Shown here piece after piece: positions 47,000 through 58,489 of a stretch of DNA of 64,000 bases. The DNA comes from Selaginella tamariscina. Its lineage: Eukaryota; Streptophyta; Lycopodiopsida; Selaginellales; Selaginellaceae. The translations under genes and the position numbers were made by a program. Within the stretch, counting starts at the first letter, position 1; every line of letters begins with the position of its first letter. The stretch lies in contig PUQB01000020.1 in the NCBI GenBank assembly GCA_003024785.1, forward strand, positions 810,314 through 874,313, written 5' to 3'. The notes under the pieces are model-generated. The model was not told the DNA's origin. It did no database searches and saw only the letters and a program-made list of their open reading frames with translations.

Positions 47000-48205
47000 T
47001 AATTTCTCTTTACTAGTAAAATAAATCACACCCTGTTACACAAACGATTAATCTTCTACAATGGACTATTGTATATATGGGAAGTTCACTACTGTCTTCG
47101 TGTATTATGGTCCTGATGCCACTGTTGCCAGGTATTTTAAAATCAAAACTCAAGCTTGATATTAACAACCAATAGTGGACTTAACTCTGTAGTATGTAAT
47201 TAATTCAAGGTTACATATTACAGGTTATTGGCATTTGCCATCGCCTATATGGATTGCACTAACCATTTGGCCGTTAGGAGTTGATTTTGATGAACTTAAT
47301 ATTAATCTGTCAGTTATAAGGATTTAACTGGGCTTTAATTCTTTAAATACTATGAATAAATTTTTTAAGATGACTTATTTTATATACGTACTATGTTTAT
47401 CACAAGTGAAAAAATTTACCAATTTAGTAAGTATAAAAATGTATTAGCTATTAAATTTCCTAAAAAACATTGTCAGTGATTATGAATCTTAATTTTTTAT
47501 TTAAATTTAAAAAACAGTTACTTATAAAGTATAACCTCTTCTCATGCTACTATTTACAAACCAATAATCAAACAAGTAAATCTTAAAATAATACTTTTGG
47601 TATTTTAGTAACTACAAAAGCAATTGGTTAGCCAAATTCATATATAGTAACTTGATGCATACCTTAACAAATTTCATCATTTTTATAATCATAATCAACA
47701 TTTCCATTGGTCCTTGTATACTTACTTTAACATTCATGTCAATCTACCGATTAAGGATTGTCTTAATCATTTACACCATATTTAAGAGGAGATGACTCAT
47801 CACCTTCACTATGTCCAAACAAAGTAAGTGCTAATTGACATTGATGTGTTATCTTTCTTTTCAAATCAATGATTATGTTTAACTTCTTTATGTCATATGA
47901 TAAACTACGACTTGGACCATTTTTCATTATTGAAAAGATCAACAATGTCACATTCTACACTTTCATATCTATGTGTTAAAACCTTATATAGTGAATATCT
48001 TTATTAGCCACAATATCTTACTATCAACACTAGTTGAGCTTGATGATACACTAAAATATGAGGTTACTACTATCTAAATTCCAAACTTCTTCATGATAAG
48101 TTGTATTATCTTATTGATTAGATTAGTTACTTTCCAAGTCATCGAACATGAGAGCCCATAATGAATCTTACTCATGCTTAGGAGGCCATTGTCACTCTTC
48201 ATTGT
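47000..48205. other. AT-rich spacer, no gene
   Basis: Nothing recognised; the missing end of the DONSON-like gene was looked for here and not found. Confidence 0.5.
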
Positions 48206-48209
48206 TAAT

Positions 48210-48600
48210 ACCTGAGACTATGGTGTAGTTTCATGGAACTCACTTGATGGTGTCATGAATCATTAAAATATATTGATGTCGATACTAGAATATGCCTTGG
48301 GAATTGATATTGAAATATGCTTGGGATATTATAAGTTTATTGCTATATAACAAGTGTTACACAATCCCCATGTAAACATTATCATAGTTCAAGATCTTGT
48401 CACCATGTAGTTTGTTAAATCACGTCATGTATGCATTTTAGTATATGCCTTGGGGTTATTTATTCTATATTCAAAGACATGGCCCAAATAATATATAAGG
48501 AGACTTAGAGAGAAGGATCAAAGAGTTTTGTTTAACACAAGTTGTGATGTTCTTGCGTTTAATTAATTATACTTTTATTATATTCTTGATTCTATTTCTT
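48210..48600 (+). repeat. third copy of the 4.9/5.7-kb inverted-repeat family
   Basis: Contains AATATGCCTTGGG, ACATTATCATAGTTCAAGAT, CATGTAGTTTGTTAAATCA, TATGCCTTGGGGTTATTTAT and AAATAATATATAAGGAGACT in the same order as 4,908-5,180. It then has TTGTGATGTTCTTGCG, matching in reverse the CACAACAAGAACTTA at about 5,479. Confidence 0.65.
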
Positions 48601-49105
48601 TATAATAAGATTTGATATTCCGATTTACTTGGCTCTAACCTTAACAACTAGCATATTTATAGTCATTGTTGAAGTACTAAGTGCATGCTCACAATTAACT
48701 ATGATTTATATTTGTTAAAATTAAATAACTTGAATTTACTAAACTATTCTACCTAATGGTAGTTTGTAACTAATGTCATTGGAATAATGTGAAAAACAAA
48801 TAATATGTTGACTACATTACTACTATTGAACCAAATGATTTAACATATTAATTAAATACACCTAACTTTTCACTATAATATAAGTTCAGTATTATAGCTT
48901 ACATTTGGAGTTAACACTCTTGAGAATTCGTTTTGCATTTTTTGTTAAAATGTATAGTTTGTTCTCATGTTTAAATATGCCCTTGTCCGAAATCAAATAT
49001 GCACATTTGAACATAACACTATTATCAAAATTAACATTAAAGCTTGATCTAAACCAAAATTCAATAGATAGCAGTACATTTTTAAATCATGTGACGTTCC
49101 AAATT

Positions 49106-49270
49106 TGTTATAGTTTTTACTATGACTTCTCTTTACTTTGGGTGTTGACTGTTGTTACCTATTAAACTATGTTAAAGCCTTAGGTGTTGTAAGAAACATG
49201 CCTACTTAGTGCACTTGAGTATCTTTGGGTGAGGAATATCTTGTAAGAAAAAAACTATAGAAGAGTATAC
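49106..49270 (+). repeat. LTR-like repeat family, copy 3 (5' fragment)
   Basis: Starts TGTTATAGTTTTTACTATGA, then GGTGTTGACTGTTGTTACCT, then TGTAAGAAACATGCCTACTT and AGTGCACTTGAGTATCT. These match the first 150 bp of the 54.1-kb and 63.2-kb copies. Confidence 0.8.
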
Positions 49271-49279
49271 ACACCGTTT

Positions 49280-51760
49280 TAAAGAAGTATGAAAGAAATG
49301 TAAATTATATGTTAAGGAAGATGCTTTGCTTCAATGGTATAAGCAAGGATTATATAAGCTATATAGGCATTATGCAATGATTATTCAAGAATAGATAAGA
49401 AAGATCCTGTAAACATTTAAAAGATTATGAAAAGAAGAAGAGACAAATAGAGATATAAATGAAGGAAAATAAAGTCCTTAAAGAGAAGAGAGGATAGTCA
49501 GATGATGAGGAAGAACATATTAAGGTTTGGAATTATAAAACTGATGAGAAATGCAATTGTAGTTGGTTAAATTCTTGCAAAACAGTCATCATATGTATAA
49601 GGGATTGGATGTTATATGGTGTGCCAAGTGCAAAAATCCTAGGCATATTATAGATGAATGCAGACTAAAGTTGCCAAAACGTCAAATATGTAATAAAGAA
49701 GGACAATTAGCAAAGGACTAAGTTTTCCATAATCAAAATGTAACATGTGTAAAAAGAAAGAGGAAAAATGAAGGAAGGAATGAAGGTTGGTATGACAAGC
49801 CACTTCCTGTAAGACAACTTCCTATTAATACATTCCCATCATAAAGGAAGTTTCATTATGGGGCAAATACTAAGAATTGGCATGAGGAAGAAACATAAAT
49901 CCTGTTAATAATAGAAGGGATGCTCTTTACACAAGAAATTGATAGGCTGTATGAAAGGAACCAAATAAATTATGTTCCATAATGCAAGCTTAACATAGGA
50001 AGGAATGAGACTTCTTTACAGGACTAGATAAGTCTATCCAAGAAAAGAAATCAAATTGATTATAGATAAGGAGAAGTACAAAAAGGAATTCAAGTAATCT
50101 TACTTATTATACATGTGGGCCAAATTGTCTTAGGAATGAACTTTTACTTCAAATAATGCTTTTAAAAGACAACATGGAACTAAATTAATTGATGTTATAA
50201 GAGAGTGAAGTAGAAATCATCTTGCCATAAGAGCAGTAACTTGTATAAAAGAAAACAGAAATCAAAACATGAATACCTTATAGCGAAGAATGTTTTGTAT
50301 ATCTGTCATATGATATAGCAGACAGAAGAGAGATAAAAATTCGTCTCCAAGAACGAGATCTTCATGAGTTATATCTCAGATGATGAGAAACAACCAACAG
50401 ATATACCTAAAATCTAACTAAATAAAATTAATTCATTTTAGAAGGAATATTCAGGAGAAAAAAGAATATTCCTATAAAACAGAATGTTTTGTACAACATA
50501 ATATTTCTATAAAATAGAATATTCCTGTAAAATAGAAGTAATACAGGATGACATGGCAAAATCAATGGCTCAAAGTGCATTGAGTAAGAGATCACAATCA
50601 CGTTGGGACAATTAATACATATTGCCCTATATTAAAAATTAAAATTTATAAATATTGTCAGGAGATTTATCGAGTTGAAAAACATTAAAAGAAGGTGATT
50701 ATGATGGGTATGTACCAAGTATCACAATATATATTGGTAGAAATAATATAAAAGAGCACTTGATGGAGGCTTAGGAGTTAACTTTATTAAAGAGCATGCT
50801 TGTAAGAAAATGGGGACCCATTTAGCTGCTCCCTTTAATCTAAAATGGCAAATCAAAGAAGTGTGAAGCCTGTAGGTTGTGAGAGAAATAATATATCCAT
50901 AAAGATCTTAAGTATAAAGTGTCACTTCCAAATGAAAAGAAAGACATTGTATATACCATGTTATAAAGTGATACAGGATTGGGAACATTAAAGATGATGC
51001 TGGGAGAATGAGAAGGAAAACCAGTGATTTATAATCATACTAATAAGTATGTTAAAAAGGAAAATCAGCCTATTGTTTTAGAAGGATATGACTAGTTTAA
51101 TGAGTTAAATGATCAAGAAGAAAGAAATCCTGAAAGCATATCTATATAAAGGTCTTAATAGATATTGATCTTCATGTAGTGCTGAAAGGAAAAAAAACTG
51201 TTCAATAGAAGAAAAAATAAGCTTGGATTACAGGAAAAATTCTATAAAGCAATCTCGTATAAGATGATTTACATGAACAACCTGCAGAGTATACATATGT
51301 GTATATCACGGAACTTTTAGAGCAAGTGAATAGCACAGAAAATAAGCCTAAACTTATTTATTGCTCAAGAATTAGATTAAAAAATGATTGAATTTACTTT
51401 AAAAGTATTAAGATGTTTTTACTTGGTCACATAGCTCCTGAATTGTGTATACAACTATACAATTATTACCAAAATGTGAACTCGTGAAACAAAGAACATA
51501 CAAGATGAATCCTAATTATACACAACTTGTTAAGGAGGAGATAGATAAGCTGTTAAATGTTGGCTTATTTATCTTATACATGGTGCTCAATGGTTATCAC
51601 CACTTGTGATAGTTCTTAAAAAGAATGGAAATTGAGAGTATATGTCTATAAGAAGCTAAATGATGCCACAAAAAAGGATGTTTTCTATTCCATTTACAAA
51701 GGATGAGCCTAAGGAATAGAAAGGAAATTATTCAGTAATAGGAAAAGAAAGCAAATGCTA
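49280..51760 (+). mobile_element. Ty3/gypsy retrotransposon, decayed gag-protease-RT
   Basis: Plus strand, in canonical order. The gag zinc knuckle is CAKCKNPRHIIDEC (C-x2-C-x4-H-x4-C, about 49,640-49,680), followed by a degenerate second one (ICNKEGQLAKD). A protease-end-like MANQRSVKPVG lies at about 50,848. The RT N-end is TYKMNPNYTQLVKEEIDKLL (about 51,500-51,560), then LKKNG and a PFSIPFTKDEP-like stretch. Stops and shifts are frequent. The MNPNY..LVKEEIDKLL motif is typical of plant Ty3/gypsy pol. The thumb of RT, RNase H and integrase are missing before 51.8 kb, so it is truncated. LTRs not identified. Confidence 0.85.
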
Positions 51761-51829
51761 AACCTAAGGAACATGATGTAAAAAATCAAGTGCTATACTT
51801 CTAGGTATCAACTCCAAGAGAGGTCACAT

Positions 51830-52200
51830 GTTGCATATATGGTGCCATTCATCAGTACCTTACTAAATTGTATACTGACCGGCTCCCCATGTATGATGAC
51901 ATTGTGTGACCCCATGTACGCCATTTCTGTGGTAGACAATGGCCTCCTCACACTCTTCCAATAACCACAACACAACTCTCCACAAACTATTTATTTGAGC
52001 ACGACCACAAGTACATGGCATCCTCTTCCTTCTTAGCAAGGACATAATTTGTGTGTCTTCCAACCATGATAGCTTGAGCTAAAGCATTTTGTCTCCTCTC
52101 ATTCGGCAATAAGCCATCCTTGTCCATTAACTTAACAAGAAGACTTTTGAAAAGAAATACCGGTTCATACTCCTGTCAAAAGTGATCTCCAACTGTTTTC
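51830..52200 (-). other. unassigned protein-like remnant
   Basis: On the minus strand one frame reads LMDKDGLLPNERRQNALAQA then IMVGRHTNYVLAKKEEDAMY, which looks coding in composition but matches no family I can name. It may belong, with 53.4-53.9 kb and 55.9-57.5 kb, to one minus-strand unit broken up by the satellite and the LTR-like insertion. Confidence 0.3.
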
Positions 52201-52379
52201 TTATTGGTGCTTACAGCATTGAGATCACAAAACATGCGCTCAAATTTAGCACCAAACAGATCATGGTGCCCAAATCTATAAAGTAAAAACTTACATAAGC
52301 AAGTACATATGTGTGTAAATGTTCTATATATTATTCTCTCTTGTGAATATCGGTGTATATTTACTGATCTCATGATTTC

Positions 52380-53165
52380 AATGATGTGTGTGTGTAACTT
52401 GGGAGCTTGTGTGTGTGTGTGGAGAGTAGAAAAGTGTTTGTGTGTGTAGAGGTAGAGAGAGGCCAATACATGTTTATGTGTGCACGGAGAGAGAAAGAGT
52501 AAATTACATGTATGTGGGAGCTAAAATACCTTTTTGTGTCTGTGGGAAGGAGGGATTCTCTCTCTCTCCCTCTCGTCCCTCCACACACACACACCACATC
52601 TCTGTGTGTGTGGAGAGAGTAGAATACGTTTGTGTGTGTGTAGAGATAGAGAGAGAACCAATACATGTTCATGTGTGTGTGGAGAGAGAAAGAGTAAAGT
52701 ATGTGTGGTATGTGAGAGAGACTAAATACTTGTTTGTGTGTCTGTGGGGGAGGGATGCGTACTCTCTCTCTCTCTTGCTCTATGTGTGTGTGTGGAGAGT
52801 AGAATACGTGTTTGTGTGTTCAGAGATAGAGAAAAAGACTAATACATGTTTATGTGTATGTGTGGAGAGAGCTTGTGTGTAGACAAATACTGTTGTGTGT
52901 GTGTGGGCTCTCTCTCTCTCTCCACACACACAACATGTCTCTATGTGTGTGTCTGTGTGTAGAGAGTAAAATACGTGTTCTGTTTGTGTGCAGAGATAGA
53001 GAGAGACTAATACACATTCATATGTGTGGAGCAAGAAAGAGTAAAGTATGTGTTTGTGTGTATGTGGAGCTCTCTCTCCCTCTTTCTCTTCACACAACAC
53101 ATGCAAACTCTCTCTCTCTCTCTCTCTCCACACAATCACATGCAAACACGTATCTCTTCTTGTGT
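52380..53165. repeat. TG/GA-rich satellite, four ~165-190-bp units
   Basis: The phrase GTGGAGAGTAGAATACGTGT-like opens units at about 52,421, 52,611, 52,790 and 52,955. Each is followed by CAGAGATAGAGAGAGACTAA-like, TACATGTTCATGTGTG-like and GGAGAGAGAAAGAGTAAA-like parts and a (CT)n stretch. Open frames here are artefacts of the repeat. Confidence 0.9.
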
Positions 53166-53179
53166 GTGGGGGTCACCTA

Positions 53180-54100
53180 TATGTCGTCATAATGTGGCAT
53201 GCACCAAGTAAGTGGTCCAATATACTTTGGTTAGCTCCATGTAGTTGATTGTACGTCGTCTCCATGTGCAACAATGTCCTTGTATTCTCTAGCCACTCAA
53301 TAGTCCACCCATGTCTTCTAGAAGATCAAAAAATACTCTTGAATCCATCACAAGCCATTTATGTCCGCTTGCTCAGAACTCAGTAAATCATGATGCACAT
53401 AGTCAGTGTAAACGGAGGAAATGCTCATGCTCATCTGCTCTCATGAAGCTCAGACATCATGTGGATTCTTGGAGCTCTAGAAGTTGCTTTCATACTGTGG
53501 GTAAGTGCAACCTTAAAGTCCTCAATCCTCTTTGTAGATTGAATGATTGAGTGTGCTAACCTTCTCTCTTCAACAAATGATGCTCTATTAGCTTTCGCAT
53601 GCCCCAAAGACCATGTGTGCATCATATCGATATTATATCATGCAACAAGTTCAATCCTTGGGTATCACATAAATTTAATATGTTGGCTGTCCTCAGAGCC
53701 ACGTTGACGCTTGCCCCAAACTCATCGATGAAGTTCATTTGCCATGATTGCATATCATGGCGCTGGAATGCACATGTGAACTCCCCTTCTATGTCTACAT
53801 ACCTCGACCTTGTTGACTATTGTCAATTGCAACCGCCGACATGGATAATGCCCACATGTAAGTAGTTTAGTATGGTATACATACAAATCAATAGATACTT
53901 ACATCGTGAAGTCTTGGTTATTTTTGCACTGGGCTATATGATCTCTAGCTAGCAAAAATGATTGCCCTTTGTGTAAAGTTCTGCTCCATATGAGGAAGGC
54001 TCAGGTCCACCTTGCCAGTAGTAAATACATTCACTCCATACAAAAAGATATTGTTCAGATCATCTGATATGATCTTCAAAAAGATGTCATACATATCCTT
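53180..54100. other. unassigned region with minus-strand coding-like frames
   Basis: A minus-strand frame over about 53,430-53,860 gives pieces such as FQRHDMQSWQMNFIDEFGAS and HAKANRASFVEERRLAHSII, interrupted by stops. No family recognised. Confidence 0.3.
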
Positions 54101-54103
54101 ACT

Positions 54104-55890
54104 TGTCATAGTTTACTATGATCGACCTTTACTTTGGACGTTGACTGTTGTTACCTACCAGTTCGTTGACAGACCCTAGAGGGTGTAAGAAACAGGCCCG
54201 CTTAGTGCACTTGGGTATCTAGTGATGGTCCGGCCGGGTGTCACTAGGTATTTGCAAGAAACTCTAGGCGAAGCTAGCACTTACCTTCTAGAAAGCCCCC
54301 TCTCGCGATTTGTGTCCCATTTGGATTTTTGGTTGGCTCTGGTGAGTTCGGCGTGTCGGATATGGTTAGAAACACCCTAGGGTTGACTCAACCCCACGCC
54401 TAAACCCCTTGGGGTAGGGTTTAGGGTTGATGGGGTCGATTGGGTAAACTCACCGTCTCTTTTGCATTGGGGATAGATTTCCGTGCCAGCCCACTTATTA
54501 GAATGGCATTTTAGGGGGGGCTCCATCAGAAATAAGGTAGAGTAGGTGTGGGGCAAGCAGGCTAGAGACTGAGAGGTCTCTGGTTCCTTCCTCCCCGCCG
54601 GCATGGGTTCGTCTCATGTCGTCAAGGCATACTCGCTATGCGCCGTGTCCCACTCGCCCGCGGGGTACGTCACACTTTAGGGGTAGCCTACCCTTATCAT
54701 TGGCAAATCTGCACTGTGCCCGGTATGCCGCATCCAGGGAGTTAGCCAACTCCTTTCGTCCGGTAACCCGCTCGCACATCTGGGTAATCGTTAAGACTCT
54801 GTTTCAGTCTCCTCGTCCATGCCAAGCTGAGGGCAGCACTCACAGCTCAGCTAGTCACGCATCCTACTCACAATGTGAGCATTGTCCGTGCACTTAGCTA
54901 ACTGTGGGATGAGCTCTCAGGCAGACAGGTTCCCAAAGGGGTATCCGAGTGTGGGCTCTAAGAGTTGGCATCTAGTGAGCCACGATCGTCTAACTCTTGT
55001 CTCTAAGGGGGCTATGAAGATAGCCTTGTCCTGTGAAACGGTGCCACACACACATGTGACACTAGGATGGGTTTCATACAAGTGCAACACTCAGGGCATG
55101 ACCCACGGGGTCGTGTCTCGAGCCTAAGGCCGAGGGGTTGGTGAACCTGACAAGCACATGTTCGTGTTCTAGGACTAGGGCCAAGCCTTGGGCACATGCC
55201 CAAGGGAGGTTAGGTCTCTTTGCCAAGTGTGCTTACTGGCACACATGGTTAAGGGTGTTCGTTCTCAGGATGTGGGAGCATGTCTGAGGGTTGAACAACC
55301 TAAGCTCCTTAGCAAGGGTCTTCTTAGACATAGGCATGGTTCCCTCTGGGGAATAAGGGTTAGGGTTTTCCAACCTTAGCCTCTAAGGAATGCTTAGGGG
55401 ATCACTCGTGCCCGCTGACTGGGACACTCGTGTGTTCTCTAGGTACTAACCCTAGAGCCAGGGTATGACTTGGCCACTCAGACCCTTAGGGGTTAGTTGT
55501 GGGTCAAGATACCCCTCGTCGTCTTTTAGGGGTTGTACTTAATTGAGGGTGATTCCTCAAGATGTAGGGTGATGCTTTAACCCTATTGAGGGTATGTGTG
55601 GAACACACGTCTCCTTGATGGGGGTTAGGGCATGAGCCTGTCTAGGTCTTCTAGTGCAGGACCCTAAGTCAACTAGGGTTATCCCTCAAGGGTTTTGGGG
55701 GCAGACACTCTAGGGAGACTTAGGCTAAACCCTAAGTCAACTAGGGTTATCCCTCAAGGGTTCTGGGGAGACATTCTAGGGAGACTTAGGCTAAACCCTA
55801 AGTCTCTTGTCCACTTAGCATTAGAGTCTAACCCTAGGGGTCGTTGGGTTGTTCTGGAAGACTTAGCGCTGCTCATACAGGTTATGACAC
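54104..55890 (+). mobile_element. LTR-like repeat family, best-preserved copy
   Basis: Begins TGTCATAGTTTACTATGATC and is much more GC-rich than its surroundings. Landmarks shared with copies at 43.7, 44.6, 49.1 and 63.2 kb: GTTGACTGTTGTTACCTACC, TGTAAGAAACAGGCCCGCTT, AGTGCACTTGGGTATCT, TTAGAAACACCCTAGGGTT, CCCCTTGGGGTAGGGTTTAG, CCTTATCATTGGCAAATC and ATGTGAGCATTGTCCGTG. The TG start is right for an LTR. No protein-coding domain, target-site duplication or firm right end was found, so a solo LTR or a non-coding element are both possible. Confidence 0.7.
55661..55805 (+). repeat. ~67-bp tandem repeat, two full copies
   Basis: Units 55,661-55,728 and 55,729-55,794, plus a partial third, each starting ACCCTAAGTCAACTAGGGTT or its start, and ending with GGAGACTTAGGCTAA. 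It lies inside the 54.1-kb LTR-like copy. Confidence 0.95.
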
Positions 55891-55899
55891 CGATGGCCG

Positions 55900-56690
55900 C
55901 CTAGCACCATGTGTTGCCATGTGTTGGCCTTCGGTAAAAACTTTAACACTACTAGTAGGAACACTCCCAACTGGCGCAAAGATTGAAATAAGTCTTTCTC
56001 AAGAAATTGTCAGTCCCTCCATTAAGTATTGCACACTCCATACCATAACACTTCATACTCTGGTACTCGTCGCTTGGAAGCCATCCATGTGTAGAAATAT
56101 TGCAATGTTGTGAATGTTACACATTACACGTTCTGGTTGCCAATTAAACCCTTGCTTACAATGGACAGGTTAACAAAAAGAGACCACTTTGAATGTCTCT
56201 TCTTCTGCAGCGTCATGTTCATCAAGCCAAGCTGCATAGCTAGATTTTAACTTGAACAAGTTGCTGGGAGAGTCCAGTCCTTGTCAGATCTAAAGAAATC
56301 TTGGTACTTTCTCCATTTGAGCCATGTCACCTTCTGCATAACATCTGGCGTTTGGTTCTCATGTTTGTCTTTCCAAGCTGAGTTGTCTTTCCAAGGTGTT
56401 GTGTACTCATCGATGACAATGCTGCTGCAGCCATTTGCTGAAGTCTTGGCTACTGGTGTGAAGAAATCAACTGCTTCTTTCAGGTTATGTCACAAGTTTG
56501 CATTCTCATCATTGAATCATGATATTTGGACATCTTCATCTGCTACATCCTTAAATATGTGTGGATTGGCCACATTGTGTGCTCTACCTTCATGGAACAT
56601 GCGGCATACCTTGTACGTATATATAGTATATATTAGTTTTTATACAATACACATGCATATCTCATTGTGTGTTTATATCTACACACACAT

Positions 56691-56721
<31 letters not shown>

Positions 56722-57540
56722 ATTCTATTTAAAATAAACATTCTTTACCTTTTTAAGTGTTGGCATGCCCATACTCTTTGAGGTCTTCATGGAGAGGATG
56801 TTTATATAGCTAAGTTTCTTGCCCAACAGTCAAGCTTCACAAGGTTGATGCGAGACTCGACTCATTTTCATCAATTGAATAGAAATTTTAAAACATCATC
56901 TTGAAGTGCTTCCGAAGCATTATGAGTTTCCATCGTGACATGAAGCATGATTATCTATCAAAAATGACTGTGTGAAATAGAAACACTAACAATTAAATAT
57001 ATAAATATTTGAACATGTGTTTGTGAAGCTATCTATGTCTTTAGTCTCTACATCAAACCACAAGTCTTCATCATCGACATCTTGTGAGCTAGAGTCCACG
57101 TCTGAGACTTATACTGAGTAGAAGTGTCAGAGTCATCTTCCTCACTATGATCATGTATATCCGATATGTAATTGCCCTCATTGTGATACTGCATATCAGA
57201 TGTGTACTACCTCACAATCATCTCATAGTCCTTTAAACACATGCCATCTGTCTACCACAATGTCCTTTAACGTATGAAAATTGGATGCTCACAATAGAAC
57301 TGTCGTTGTAAAACTAGATATGTTTCGATGCATTCTAAACCCACTCTTTGTCCGAGATTATCTTGTCCCTTGGCCACAGTCTTTGCAAGTGCTCATTTTC
57401 CATGTGCCTCACCAATGTTTGCGGTGACAAGTCTTTACCTACTGGATTCTCTATCCTACATATACCACATTTGCACCTCTGCCCTCTTTCTGGCACCCTC
57501 ACCATGCTTCCGCCCTGTTTCTACACCAACCTAACCCCTG
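55900..57540 (-). other. unassigned minus-strand coding-like remnants
   Basis: At 57,328-57,510 the minus strand reads MVRVPERGQRCKCGICRIEN then a VGKDLSPQTLVRHMENEHLQ stretch: C-x-C-x2-C followed by a spaced H-x4-H, resembling the zinc-binding start of some plant transposon proteins. An acidic stretch follows (HNEGNYISDIHDHSEEDDSD). At 56,281-56,600 another piece reads SSIVIDEYTTPWKDNSAWKD. I cannot name the family. A CA/TA microsatellite lies at about 56,682-56,721. Confidence 0.3.
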
Positions 57541-57559
57541 TTTAGGGCTGATTTACCTT

Positions 57560-57982
57560 TTCTTGAGTATATATATTTTTTAGACTCATATATTTTGGAA
57601 TATCAATGTGTATTAACCTTTTTTTTCCCAAAACACGCTCATTTATACTAAGATACATTATACATACATATATGATTTATATGAGTTTAATCCACAAGAA
57701 ATGATGTTTGAGTAAGTGACAAACCAACAATTATATATATTTATTATATGCATGTGCCCTTGTAGGGCATTCATACAAGTATGCAAGTAAAGCTTACTCA
57801 AAGTCATTGGATTTGCAAGCATGAGTTATTGATAGCCATTAGATATAATGTTAGTCCATTGTGGTCGTTGATCTACAAGCTTCAAACCATTGGATCAACA
57901 TTCGTACCTGCATCTAAAGATCTAATTATATACACTAAAGAAAGTGAATGCACCAAGAATGTATGCATATGTAAGATGTATC

Positions 57983-58033
<51 letters not shown>

Positions 58034-58470
58034 TATCTTTGTAAATTTACCTTCTAGGGAATGTTGAAAATACAGCCACATACAAGCTTAAATATCCTTG
58101 CATACATTTTATGGCTTGTGAGTTAATAAAGACTTGTAATATGTCTGCGTACTACTGTATTACATGTGTATATGTGTATTTAATAATCTAGGATAAACCA
58201 TGAAATATGCTCTCTTATGCATATATTCTAATGTACATTATCACTTTCAAACTTATCAAATCTTACAATATTAATTTTTGGTGGAAATTGTGAACTCATA
58301 ATATTTACCATGGTTAATAATTAATAACACGTGTCAAGATAGTTATGGAAACTTTTTTTCCCCAAAGCTAATGTGAATAGTGTGCTAAGCAGAGGTGTGA
58401 AATTTATGTCGGTGTCTATTGCCTCTCATTGTGTATGAGTTATTCTTCTTCTTCATCCAAGGTATTGTTT
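57560..58470. other. spacer with (TA)n tract, no gene
   Basis: A pure TA run at about 57,986-58,030; nothing else recognised. Confidence 0.5.
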
Positions 58471-58489
58471 TGTCCTAAACTTTTGGCAA

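Noticed and set aside
52440..53250. Several overlapping open frames rich in Cys, Val, Leu, Ser
   Set aside because: They translate TG/CT satellite DNA on both strands; composition is dictated by dinucleotides.
54405..54435. Telomere-like TAGGGTTTAGGGTT
   Set aside because: Only about two TTTAGGG units, inside a dispersed repeat; other copies show the same phrase in mutated form, so it is part of the repeat, not an interstitial telomere.
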